Source: CANNDT01 sp945876205
GTDB taxonomy: Bacteria > Acidobacteriota > Vicinamibacteria > Vicinamibacterales > UBA2999
Reading direction: 5' to 3'
DNA: 64,000 nucleotides
Assembly: GCA_947503365.1 (NCBI GenBank)
Contig: CANNDT010000012.1
Span: forward strand, 1 to 64,000
Shown piece after piece: positions 44,309 to 51,978 of the stretch. Made by a program: the position numbers and the translations under genes. Within the stretch, counting starts at the first letter, position 1; each line of letters opens with the position of its first letter. A model generated the notes under the pieces. It was not told the DNA's origin and ran no database searches. It was given only the letters and a program-made list of their open reading frames with translations.

Positions 44309-44353
44309 TACCGGGGTTCCGGTATTGTCGCCGATGGTGCGAGCGGGCCTAAT
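44309..44353 (+). promoter_or_regulatory. Promoter with 7-2-7 operator, 44375 operon
   Basis: TACCGGG-GT-TCCGGTA (44309-44324) abuts TTGTCG (44325-44330), and CCTAAT follows after 17 bases at 44348-44353, 22 bases before the ATG at 44375. It lies between this operon and the divergent sensor-kinase operon, so one site could regulate both, including autoregulation. Confidence 0.66.
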
Positions 44354-44374
44354 TGCGATTCGGGCGAGGAACGT

Positions 44375-44968
44375 ATGAACGCGCCGGGGCAGCGAAGGAT
44401 GAGCAGACGGCAGGGACTTGTACTGGTTTCGATGTTGATGGCAGTGCTGAGCGTGACCATGCTCGCCGGCCAGGAGCGAGGGGCGCGTGAAGGCCGTGGC
44501 GCCCAGCCGCCGGCGCCTCCGGCAGCGCAACCGGGGCATGGCATGGGCAAGCTCGTCATCTTCGCTGACGTGGCCGTATTCTCGAAGCCTGCCGACCCCG
44601 AGAACTGCTTTCTCAGGAATCGCTTCAAGCGGGGCCAGCGCATGGGCTGGCGCATCACGGCCAGAGACGGCGGTACCGGGGAAGTGGAGAATACGGCCGT
44701 CGTCGTGGGGCACATCACGTACGGGGGCAGGACCGTCGATGTTCAGGGCCGGTGGCGCGGCGCGCCATGGGTCGGGCCCAACCCTCCTGCGACTCCGAGA
44801 GGCTATCTGAGCCCCCCGACCAACCTGTGGAATGTGATCTGGACCGTTCCCGAGGACGCCCCGGTGGGCGCGGTCAGTTACACGATCACCGCGACCGACC
44901 GGTTCGGGCGCACCGCCGAGTTCACACCGTTTTCGTACGAGAATTCGCAGCTGGCGATCGTCGACTAG
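44375..44968 (+). CDS. Secreted protein of unknown function (copy 2)
   Basis: The 197-residue product has a signal segment (VLVSMLMAVLSVTMLAG) and a Gly/Pro/Ala-rich linker. The domain shared with 13302-13880 follows: DVAVFSKPADPENCFLRNRF, ITARDGGTGEVENTAVVV, NLWNVIWTVPEDAP, YTITATDRFGRTAEFTPF and ENSQLAIVD. The ATG at 44375 has GAGGA 4 bases upstream; M at 44399 is an alternative start. It opens a plus-strand operon with a DLSGxW protein, two diheme cytochromes and a DUF6152 protein. The fold looks like a small Ig-like sandwich, but I cannot name the family. Confidence 0.62.
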   Translation: MNAPGQRRMSRRQGLVLVSMLMAVLSVTMLAGQERGAREGRGAQPPAPPAAQPGHGMGKLVIFADVAVFSKPADPENCFLRNRFKRGQRMGWRITARDGGTGEVENTAVVVGHITYGGRTVDVQGRWRGAPWVGPNPPATPRGYLSPPTNLWNVIWTVPEDAPVGAVSYTITATDRFGRTAEFTPFSYENSQLAIVD

Positions 44969-45005
44969 GCTGAGCAGCGGGTCTGCTACGGAGAGGAATT
45001 TCGAG

Positions 45006-45848
45006 ATGATGAAGCATTTTGCGGCTGGGACGATGGCACTGGTCGCATTCATGGTGTCGGCTCCTGCGAGCGCTCAAACCGCTGCGCCGAGAGAGCCACG
45101 AGCGGCGAACGCTCCAACGGCAGTCCCTGCTCCACGCCGTGACCTCTCCGGGATCTGGGAGCCAGCCAGATCGCCAGGGGACGGCATCCAGGCAACCGGC
45201 GCGAAGAACATGCCGTCGGATGGGAAACCCGAGCATGAGTTGCCTTTCACCTCTGTCGGGCTCGCAAAGTGGAAGGCCAACAAGCCGGGGTTCGGCGTCA
45301 CCGAAGTGCCAGCTTGGCTGACCAACGACCCGATCAATATCTGCGATCCTGGCGGGTTTCCGCGCCTCAATCTCTACGAGCTGCGAACGATTCAAATCGC
45401 GCAGACGCCGAAGCAGGTGCTCGTCCTTCACCTGTGGGAGAAGCGATGGCGCTCGATCTGGACCGACGGCCGACAGCTCAAGAAGGAGTACGACGAGCCG
45501 CGGTGGTACGGGTACTCCGTGGGTCGCTGGGTGTCGGACACCGAATTCGTGGTCAATACGAACGGGGCCGACGAGCGGACGTGGCTCGACAACGCCGGCC
45601 GACCGCACAGCGAGGAGTTGATGGTGGAGGAGCGGTTCCGCCGCGTCAGCCGTGACCGACTGGAGCTCACGGTGACGATCAACGATCCGGTCATGTATAC
45701 GAAGCCGTGGGTGGCGCTCGACAAGTTTCCGTTCAGATTGATGCCGGACGATTTCGACCTTCGCGAGATGATCTGCTCGCCGTCGGAAACGGCCGAGTAC
45801 AACAAGCTGCTTGGCAAGCCGGTGGCCGACCCGGCCCCGGCGAGATAG
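45006..45848 (+). CDS. Secreted DLSGxW-family protein, divergent member
   Basis: The 280-residue product has a signal peptide ending ASAQ. Then RRDLSGIWEPAR, NICDPGGFPRLNLYELRTIQ, WRSIWTDGRQLKKEYDEPRW, YGYSVGRWVSDTEFVVNTNG and INDPVMYTKPW follow in the family order, with lower similarity to the others than they have among themselves. The ATG at 45006 has GAGAGGAA upstream and a second ATG follows. It lies 37 bases after the previous gene and 5 bases before the cytochrome gene, so it is in the same operon. Its constant company with cytochromes and DUF6152 proteins suggests a common envelope process. Confidence 0.7.
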   Translation: MMKHFAAGTMALVAFMVSAPASAQTAAPREPRAANAPTAVPAPRRDLSGIWEPARSPGDGIQATGAKNMPSDGKPEHELPFTSVGLAKWKANKPGFGVTEVPAWLTNDPINICDPGGFPRLNLYELRTIQIAQTPKQVLVLHLWEKRWRSIWTDGRQLKKEYDEPRWYGYSVGRWVSDTEFVVNTNGADERTWLDNAGRPHSEELMVEERFRRVSRDRLELTVTINDPVMYTKPWVALDKFPFRLMPDDFDLREMICSPSETAEYNKLLGKPVADPAPAR

Positions 45849-45853
45849 CCGCA

Positions 45854-47014
45854 ATGAAGCTGGGTTCGAGACGGCGGTTCGTGGGCGCGGTCGGAGCCGC
45901 CCTCGTGTGCCTCGTGAGTGCGGCGTCGGTCCGCGGTCAGGCCGGCCAAGCCGAGAGACCCAGGATGGCCGAGGAAGTCTTCATGGACGTCCGCGTGCTC
46001 AAGGGGACAACCGCCAAGCAGTTCATGGACACGATGGGGTTGTTTGCCGCCTCTCTCAATGCCAACTGCACAAGCTGCCACGTTGAAGAGAGCGGCGGCG
46101 ACTGGTCTCGCTATGCCGACGACCACCCGAGCAAGACGACGGCGCGCCAGATGGTGGAGATGGTCACCGCCATCAATCGCACCTATTTCTGGGGACGTCC
46201 CGTGGTGAACTGCTATTCCTGCCATCGATTCGGGACTCGCCCGAAGCTCATTCCGAATATCGCCGAGCTGTACAGCGTTCCGCCTGATGAGGATCCGGAT
46301 GAGATTCTCCGTCAGGCCCCGGGGGCGCCTCCGGTCGATCAGGTGTTTGACAAGTACATTCAGGCCCTTGGTGGGGCCGCCCGGCTCGCCGGCATCACCA
46401 GCTATGCGGGGCGAGGGACGTACAAAGCGTTCGATGACGCCTTGGTATACCCACTCGATCTCTATGCCAAGGCGCCCAATCAACGCGCCACAATCATGCA
46501 CGGCGCCAGAGGCGACCGGGCGATGGTCTATGACGGCCGTGTGGCCTGGGATGCCGTGCCGGATACTGACAGGCCGTTCGATTTGGTGCTCCCGTTGGAG
46601 GGAGACGATCTGCACGCCGCCAGGTTGGAGGCGGAGCTGTCGTTCCCAGGTCGCATCAAGCAGGCGCTCGTCGCGTGGCGCGTCGCGTCGCCCATTACGG
46701 TCGAGGGCCGCGACGTCCAGGTCGTTCAGGGCACCAACGCCGCGGGGGCGCCCATGAAGCTCTACTTTGACGATGAGTCTGGCTTGCTCGTGCGCGTCCT
46801 GCGCTACACCACGCTGCCGCTCGGGCGCATTCCCACGCAGATTGACTACAGTGACTATCGTGAAGTCTCAGGCGTCAAATTCCCCTTCCACTGGAGGATG
46901 CGGTGGACGGACGGCGAGTTGGAATTCGATCTCACCGAGTTGCGCGTGAATGTTCCGGTCGATGCGGCGAGGTTCGGCAAGCCGGCTGTGCCGGTTGTGC
47001 CGACGGCGAAATGA
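45854..47014 (+). CDS. Diheme c cytochrome, reaction-centre-type, with LolA-like tail
   Basis: The 386-residue product has a signal peptide and a domain resembling the photosynthetic reaction-centre cytochrome subunit, with two c-type heme sites: CTSCH at 72-76 and CYSCH at 120-124. True reaction-centre subunits carry four hemes, so this is a short form. From about 165 a beta-rich domain (DKYIQALGGAARLAGITSYA, APMKLYFDDESGLLVRVLRY, SGVKFPFHWRM) resembles lipoprotein-carrier/outer-membrane sorting proteins. No photosynthesis genes are present; electron transfer in the periplasm is the likely role. It is followed by a DUF6152 gene in the same operon. Paralogs lie at 47497 and 55846. Confidence 0.82.
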   Translation: MKLGSRRRFVGAVGAALVCLVSAASVRGQAGQAERPRMAEEVFMDVRVLKGTTAKQFMDTMGLFAASLNANCTSCHVEESGGDWSRYADDHPSKTTARQMVEMVTAINRTYFWGRPVVNCYSCHRFGTRPKLIPNIAELYSVPPDEDPDEILRQAPGAPPVDQVFDKYIQALGGAARLAGITSYAGRGTYKAFDDALVYPLDLYAKAPNQRATIMHGARGDRAMVYDGRVAWDAVPDTDRPFDLVLPLEGDDLHAARLEAELSFPGRIKQALVAWRVASPITVEGRDVQVVQGTNAAGAPMKLYFDDESGLLVRVLRYTTLPLGRIPTQIDYSDYREVSGVKFPFHWRMRWTDGELEFDLTELRVNVPVDAARFGKPAVPVVPTAK

Positions 47015-47040
47015 ACGAAAACGGGAAGTTGGGGGTACGC

Positions 47041-47442
47041 ATGATACGTAAAGTTGGTTTTCTCGCGGCGCTGGGCTGCGTGATCCTGTCCGCTTCACTG
47101 GTGGCCCACCACGGTAACGCGGCGTTTGAGAATGCGAAGACTGTCACGGTGAAGGCCACCGTGACAGAGTGGATCTGGTCCAATCCGCACTGCTTCCTGA
47201 AGTTCGATGTCAAGGATGATCAGGGCCAGGTCGTCAATTGGATCGCGGAGACCAGCAATCCGCCCGACATGGTCGCCCGTGGCTGGGGCCGCCGGTCGTT
47301 CAAGGCGGGGGACGAGGTGACCGTGACGATGATTGTGGCGAAGAACGGTGTGCCGGTCGGACGAGTTCGGGACGTCGTGCTGCCGAACGGCCAGAAACTG
47401 TCCGCCGCTGGCGCAGCGCCGGCAGCCGCTCCGACTCCGTAG
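47041..47442 (+). CDS. DUF6152 family secreted protein
   Basis: The 133-residue product has a signal peptide ending SLVA followed by HHGNAAFEN. The core has ATVTEWIWSNPHCFLKFDV with the NPH motif, GWGRRSFKAGDEVTVTMIV and DVVLPNGQKL, and it ends in an alanine/proline tail. The ATG at 47041 follows a GGGGG stretch and opens the signal peptide. An in-frame ATG at 47011, overlapping the cytochrome stop, is possible and would add ten residues. It sits between two diheme cytochrome genes, so this member of the family is directly tied to electron-transfer proteins. Confidence 0.84.
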   Translation: MIRKVGFLAALGCVILSASLVAHHGNAAFENAKTVTVKATVTEWIWSNPHCFLKFDVKDDQGQVVNWIAETSNPPDMVARGWGRRSFKAGDEVTVTMIVAKNGVPVGRVRDVVLPNGQKLSAAGAAPAAAPTP

Positions 47443-47496
47443 GGACGATAGTGGTCCCGTACGCCGCGTGTCGCACCTGGGGAGGATTGCACGGCT

Positions 47497-48669
47497 ATGC
47501 CTAGCGCGAAGGCTTCTTTTCGCCGAATGATCAGCGCGTCCTGTGCGCTTGCGCTCGCGACGACGCTCGTGGCCGCCGCACCGCAGCAGGCGCAGGCGCC
47601 CGCGCCCGCGCCCGCACCGCCGGCCCAGCAATTCAAGAACGTACAGGTTCTGAAGGACATTCCCTTCAACCAGATGAACCCCTCGATGCACCTGATCGCG
47701 GCCCAGCTCGGCGTGGGCTGCAATTACTGCCACGTCTGGGAGCAATGGGAGCGAGACGACAAGCCGGAGAAGCAGGTGGCCCGCGCGATGATGGCGATGA
47801 CGGCTGCGCTCAACCGGAGCTCGTTCGGTGCAAAACAGATGGTCACGTGCTACACGTGCCATCGGGGCTCGCCGAAGCCAGCCACCATGGTGGCCCTGCC
47901 CGTTCCCGCGCCGCCGCATTACAGCCTCCCTGAGCCCCCGCCGCCCCCGCCGCCGCTGCCGGAGGTCGACGAGATCCTCACCAAGTACGTGACCGCGCTC
48001 GGGGGGGAACAGGCGCTTCGAAAGATTACGAGCCGCGTGGTCACGGGCAAGCGTGACGTTCCGCTGGGACCCGCGGGTCTTGACCCCATGCCCGGCGAGT
48101 TCACGATCTACCAGAAGGCACCGAATCTGATGCTGAGCGTCTCTCGCACCGGGCGGGCCACGATCTCCGACGGTTTCGACGGCACGACGGCATGGGCACA
48201 GAATGCGGCGGGCGGAGTGAACGCGCTGCCAAGCCCCGATCAGGGACGCGCAAGGCGGAGCGCGAGCCTGTACGAGGCGCTGGAACTGAAGCAGAACTAC
48301 CTGCGCATGGACGTGGCCGCCATCGACAAGGTGGGCACGCGCGAAGCCTATGTCGTCGTGGGGTATCCGGAAAACGATACGCCCGAGCGGCTGTATTTCG
48401 ACAGGCAGACGGGGCTGCTGCTGCGGCGCGCCGTGTACCTGGACACCGCCATGGGTCCGAGTCCGTTCCAGGTGGAATTCGAGGACTATCGCGATGTTGG
48501 AGGGATCAAGATGCCCTTTCTGATTCGCATGAATCCTGCGGGCCAGCGGCTGGAGCTCGGTACGAGCTCTACGTTCCGCGTGGACCGGATCCAGATCGGC
48601 GTGGCGATTGACGACAGCACGTTCGTGAAGCCACAACCGCGGCCCAGGCCGACCGCACCGGGCCAGTAG
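47497..48669 (+). CDS. Diheme c cytochrome, reaction-centre-type, with proline linker
   Basis: The 390-residue product has a signal peptide, an Ala/Pro linker, and a heme domain with CNYCH at 75-79 and CYTCH at 118-122. A polyproline hinge follows near 134-160, and then the same LolA-like beta domain as its paralogs (DEILTKYVTALGGEQALRKI, RLYFDRQTGLLLRRAVYL, GGIKMPFLIRM). The hinge is longer than in the other two copies and may let the heme head swing. GGGGAGG lies 11 bases before the ATG. It is the last gene of the operon from 44375; the next promoter, for receptor 4, follows at 48717. Confidence 0.82.
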   Translation: MPSAKASFRRMISASCALALATTLVAAAPQQAQAPAPAPAPPAQQFKNVQVLKDIPFNQMNPSMHLIAAQLGVGCNYCHVWEQWERDDKPEKQVARAMMAMTAALNRSSFGAKQMVTCYTCHRGSPKPATMVALPVPAPPHYSLPEPPPPPPPLPEVDEILTKYVTALGGEQALRKITSRVVTGKRDVPLGPAGLDPMPGEFTIYQKAPNLMLSVSRTGRATISDGFDGTTAWAQNAAGGVNALPSPDQGRARRSASLYEALELKQNYLRMDVAAIDKVGTREAYVVVGYPENDTPERLYFDRQTGLLLRRAVYLDTAMGPSPFQVEFEDYRDVGGIKMPFLIRMNPAGQRLELGTSSTFRVDRIQIGVAIDDSTFVKPQPRPRPTAPGQ

Positions 48670-48716
48670 CGCACGTCGGGAGCCCGAGAGACGGCGCGGC
48701 GGCTCACTGCGGGGCA

Positions 48717-48761
48717 TACCGAGGTTCCGGTATTGTCGCGAGCGATGCGATCGAGCCTAAT
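48717..48761 (+). promoter_or_regulatory. Promoter with 7-2-7 operator, receptor cassette II
   Basis: TACCGAG-GT-TCCGGTA (48717-48732) abuts TTGTCG (48733-48738), and CCTAAT follows after 17 bases at 48756-48761. The receptor 4 ATG is at 48807. Layout and bases are nearly the same as at 44309-44353. Confidence 0.66.
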
Positions 48762-48806
48762 GACACCCCTGTCGGACGTGATACAGCTCCAAGGAGAGTG
48801 AGATAC

Positions 48807-51800
48807 ATGGCTAGATCTGCCCGAATCTTGGCGCTTTTGGCCGGGATTGTCCTGCTTCCCGCGGCGGTTTTCGCGCAGGCGTCCATCGCCGGCACCGCCA
48901 AAGACGCGTCTGGTGCGGTCCTTCCCGGCGTGACCGTCGAAGTGGCCAGTCCGGTACTGATTGAAAAAGTGCGGTCTGTCGTGACCGATGGCAGTGGCGC
49001 CTACCGGATCATCGATCTGCGACCGGGGCCGTACACCGTCACCTTCACGCTGGCCGGCTTCAATACCTACAAGCGCGAGGGCATTGAGCTGACTGGGTCG
49101 ATCACGGTCGTGGTCGACGGCGAGTTGAAGGTCGGCGCGCTCGAGGAGACGATTACCGTTACCGGCGAGGCGCCAGTCGTGGACGTGCAGAGCACGACCA
49201 GGCAGCGGGTCATCGGCAGCGACGTCATCGATGCCATTCCGACAGGCCGCAGCTTCGCGACGCTGGGCGTGCTCATCCCGGGCATCAACTCGAGCGGCAA
49301 CGACGTGGGCGGCAGCCTCGGCGACCCGCAGGCCAGCGTCGCGGCCCACGGCGGCCGGTCCAACGATCAGCGCATCCTGCAGAACGGATTGCCCATCAAC
49401 GACCTGCAGACGGCCGGCGCGGGCCAGAGCGGTGCGGTGCCCAACGTCGGCGCCGCCGCCGAAATGGCACTCGACTTCTCGTCGCAGTCGGCCGAGCAGA
49501 GCACCGGCGGGGTGTACATCAACCTGATCCCGCGGGATGGCGGCAACACGTTCAAGAGCTCGACCTTCCTGGGGTTTGCCAACGAGCACATGGCGGGCAG
49601 CAACTTCACGCAGCGCGTGAAGGACCAGGGGCTGACCTCGGTCGGCAGCATCGCCAAGAACTGGGACTTCAACCCCGGTTTCGGCGGACCGCTCAAGGAG
49701 GACAAGCTGTGGTTCTACGCGACGTTCCGCTACGAGGGGGCGAAGAACTACGCGGCGGGGATGTTCCCTAACAAGAACGCGTTCAAGCCGAATGTCTGGA
49801 CGTATGAGGCCGACACGAGCCGGAAGACCTATGGGCTGGTCACGGACCTCGAGGATGCGCAGCTCCGCGCGACGTACCAGGCGACACAGAACCAGAAGTT
49901 CGCGTTCACCTACGCGAACAACCTGCACTGCCGCTGCCCGTTCAACGTCAGCTCCACGCTGTCGCCTGAGGCGGCCAGCGACCGGCGCTTCCCGGTGCAG
50001 CGGACGCTCATCGGCGAGTGGAAATCGCCGGTGACGAACAGGCTGCTGGCCGAGGCGACCGTGTTCCACAAGACGCTGCGGTGGGGCACGATGCACCTGC
50101 GGCCGAACTCCGGTGGCGGCTCGCTCGACGAGGACGTCTTCGAGGGCATCACTCCGGAGCAGATCGCGCTCTATCCGACGCTCGTGGGTGTGACCGAGCA
50201 GTCGAACGGCCTCAACTATCATGGGCCGGGCACGAACTCGAACGGTGTGCTGGGCGCCTTCAACAGCACATATGTGCCGAATTACACCTACCGTGTCGCC
50301 CTGTCGTTCGTGACCGGCGCGCACAACGCGAAGTTCGGTCTCCAGGACTCTTTTGGCTACCTGAAGGCGACGACCTACGCGTATGAGGTGCCGTACCGGT
50401 ACCGCTTCCTCAACGGCGTGCCGAACCAGATCACGCAGTTTGCGACGCCCTTCACCTCGAAGAGCGACCAGCAGCACGATATGGGCATCTTCGCCCAGGA
50501 CAAGTGGACCATCAGCCGCGTCACGCTGACCGGCGCGCTGCGGTTCGACTATTACAAGAGCAACTATCCCGAGCAGACGCTCGGGCCGGCACCCCTCGTG
50601 CCGAACCGCAACTGGACGTTTCCCGCCGAGGCGAATCTCGACTGGAAGGACTTCACGTTCCGCTCGGGAGCGGCCTACGACGTCGGCGGCAACGGAAAGA
50701 CCGCGGTCAGGATCTCGCTCAACAAGTACCTCGGCGGCCAGGCGCTCGGCGGGTTCGGGTCCAACACCAACCCCGTGGCCCGGCTCGCCAACACCACCAC
50801 GCGCGGGTGGACCGACACCAACGGCGACTTCCGCCCCGATTGCGAGCTGACCAACCCCGCCGCCAACGGGGAATGCCGCCAGATCGACAACGCCGCGTTC
50901 GGGCGGCAGGTGAGCACCCAGGTGCGAGACCTGGACCTGCGCACCGGCTGGGGCAAGCGCTCGTTCAACTATGAGTTCGCCACGGGCGTGCAGCGGGAGA
51001 TCTTCCCGCGGGTATCGGTGGACGTCGGCTACTTCCGCCGCTGGTACGGCAATTTCTCGGCGACTGACGACCTGAACCTCTCGCCCGCGGACTTCGATTC
51101 GTACAGCATCACGGTGCCCACCAATTCGCGCCTCCCGGGCGGCGGCGGTAACACCATCAGTGGCATCCCTGCGTTGAAGGCGTCGGCTTTCGGCCGCGCG
51201 CCGAACAACCAGATTCAGCTGGCGAAGAATTTCGGCAAGCAGATCCAGCACTGGAACGGGGTGGACGTCAACCTCCAGGCTCGCCTGCCGAATGGCCTGA
51301 TGCTGCAGGGCGGCACGAGCACGGGCAGGACGACTGACGACAACTGCGAGATCCTCGCCAAGCTTCCCGAGATGGCGTGGTCGCCCGCGGGCCCGGTGGC
51401 GTCGACGTCGACTGAGTTCTGCCACGTGGAAACACCGTGGCAGACGCAGTTCAAGGCGCTCGGCTCCTACACGATTCCCCGCGTCGACGTGCAGGTAGCT
51501 GCGACGTTCCAGAGCATTCCCGGAAACGCGCTGTCGGCGGCGCTCATCGTGCCGAGCGCCGTGATCCAGCAGTCCCTCGGTCGGCCGCTCGCGGGTGGCG
51601 GGGCCAACAACACGATCAACCTGATTCCGGCCATCGGCCAGGCGAACAATCAGCCCATCCCCGTGCTCGGGGCTGCGGGGCCAACCACCAGCACGCTCTT
51701 CGGCGAGCGCCTCAACCAGCTCGACGTGCGGGTCGGGAAAGCGATCCGCGTCGGAGCGCGACGGGCGACGCTCAACCTCGACATGTACAACCTGACGAAC

Positions 51801-51905
51801 GTGGACACCATCACGGGCACGAACAACAATTACGCGACGTTGTGGCGGCCCACGGGGATTCTGCAGGCGCGCTTTTTCAGGGTCAGCACGCAGATCGAGT
51901 TCTGA
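48807..51905 (+). CDS. TonB-dependent receptor, Oar-like (receptor 4)
   Basis: The 1032-residue receptor has a signal peptide ending VFAQ. A regulatory-like sandwich lies at about 24-107 (SIAGTAKDASGAVLPGVTVE, GAYRIIDLRPGPYTVTFTL). A plug-like segment (TITVTGEAPVVDVQSTTRQ, GGSLGDPQASVAAHGGR) leads into a barrel ending VSTQIEF. It is the close relative of receptor 3. The loop at 50814-50876 has DTNGDF, then CEL...NGEC, very like a calcium-binding DxNxD loop. ATG 48807 has AAGGAG 10 bases upstream; GTG 48798 is too close to it. It heads cassette II with the MBL-fold protein, the EDWRWRM and HEDW proteins and a DLSGxW protein. Confidence 0.88.
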   Translation: MARSARILALLAGIVLLPAAVFAQASIAGTAKDASGAVLPGVTVEVASPVLIEKVRSVVTDGSGAYRIIDLRPGPYTVTFTLAGFNTYKREGIELTGSITVVVDGELKVGALEETITVTGEAPVVDVQSTTRQRVIGSDVIDAIPTGRSFATLGVLIPGINSSGNDVGGSLGDPQASVAAHGGRSNDQRILQNGLPINDLQTAGAGQSGAVPNVGAAAEMALDFSSQSAEQSTGGVYINLIPRDGGNTFKSSTFLGFANEHMAGSNFTQRVKDQGLTSVGSIAKNWDFNPGFGGPLKEDKLWFYATFRYEGAKNYAAGMFPNKNAFKPNVWTYEADTSRKTYGLVTDLEDAQLRATYQATQNQKFAFTYANNLHCRCPFNVSSTLSPEAASDRRFPVQRTLIGEWKSPVTNRLLAEATVFHKTLRWGTMHLRPNSGGGSLDEDVFEGITPEQIALYPTLVGVTEQSNGLNYHGPGTNSNGVLGAFNSTYVPNYTYRVALSFVTGAHNAKFGLQDSFGYLKATTYAYEVPYRYRFLNGVPNQITQFATPFTSKSDQQHDMGIFAQDKWTISRVTLTGALRFDYYKSNYPEQTLGPAPLVPNRNWTFPAEANLDWKDFTFRSGAAYDVGGNGKTAVRISLNKYLGGQALGGFGSNTNPVARLANTTTRGWTDTNGDFRPDCELTNPAANGECRQIDNAAFGRQVSTQVRDLDLRTGWGKRSFNYEFATGVQREIFPRVSVDVGYFRRWYGNFSATDDLNLSPADFDSYSITVPTNSRLPGGGGNTISGIPALKASAFGRAPNNQIQLAKNFGKQIQHWNGVDVNLQARLPNGLMLQGGTSTGRTTDDNCEILAKLPEMAWSPAGPVASTSTEFCHVETPWQTQFKALGSYTIPRVDVQVAATFQSIPGNALSAALIVPSAVIQQSLGRPLAGGGANNTINLIPAIGQANNQPIPVLGAAGPTTSTLFGERLNQLDVRVGKAIRVGARRATLNLDMYNLTNVDTITGTNNNYATLWRPTGILQARFFRVSTQIEF

Positions 51906-51916
51906 CCGGGGTCGGC

Positions 51917-51942
51917 GGGGCGGGTCCGTTCGGACCCGCCCC
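51917..51942 (+). other. Perfect 12-bp hairpin after receptor 4
   Basis: GGGGCGGGTCCG (51917-51928) pairs perfectly with 51931-51942 around a two-base TT loop, 12 bases after the receptor stop. Three more pairs (GGC/GCC) can form past a bulge. No T-run follows. It could slow or partly stop transcription, or protect the receptor mRNA end, lowering expression of the downstream cassette genes relative to the receptor. Confidence 0.65.
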
Positions 51943-51978
51943 AGCCGCCATCCGGTTCCTTCAGGATTCCAGGAAGAG

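Noticed and set aside
47442..47458. Possible terminator hairpin GGGAC/GTCCC before the second cytochrome gene
   Set aside because: Only five base pairs with no T-run, and the genes on both sides appear to be in one operon.
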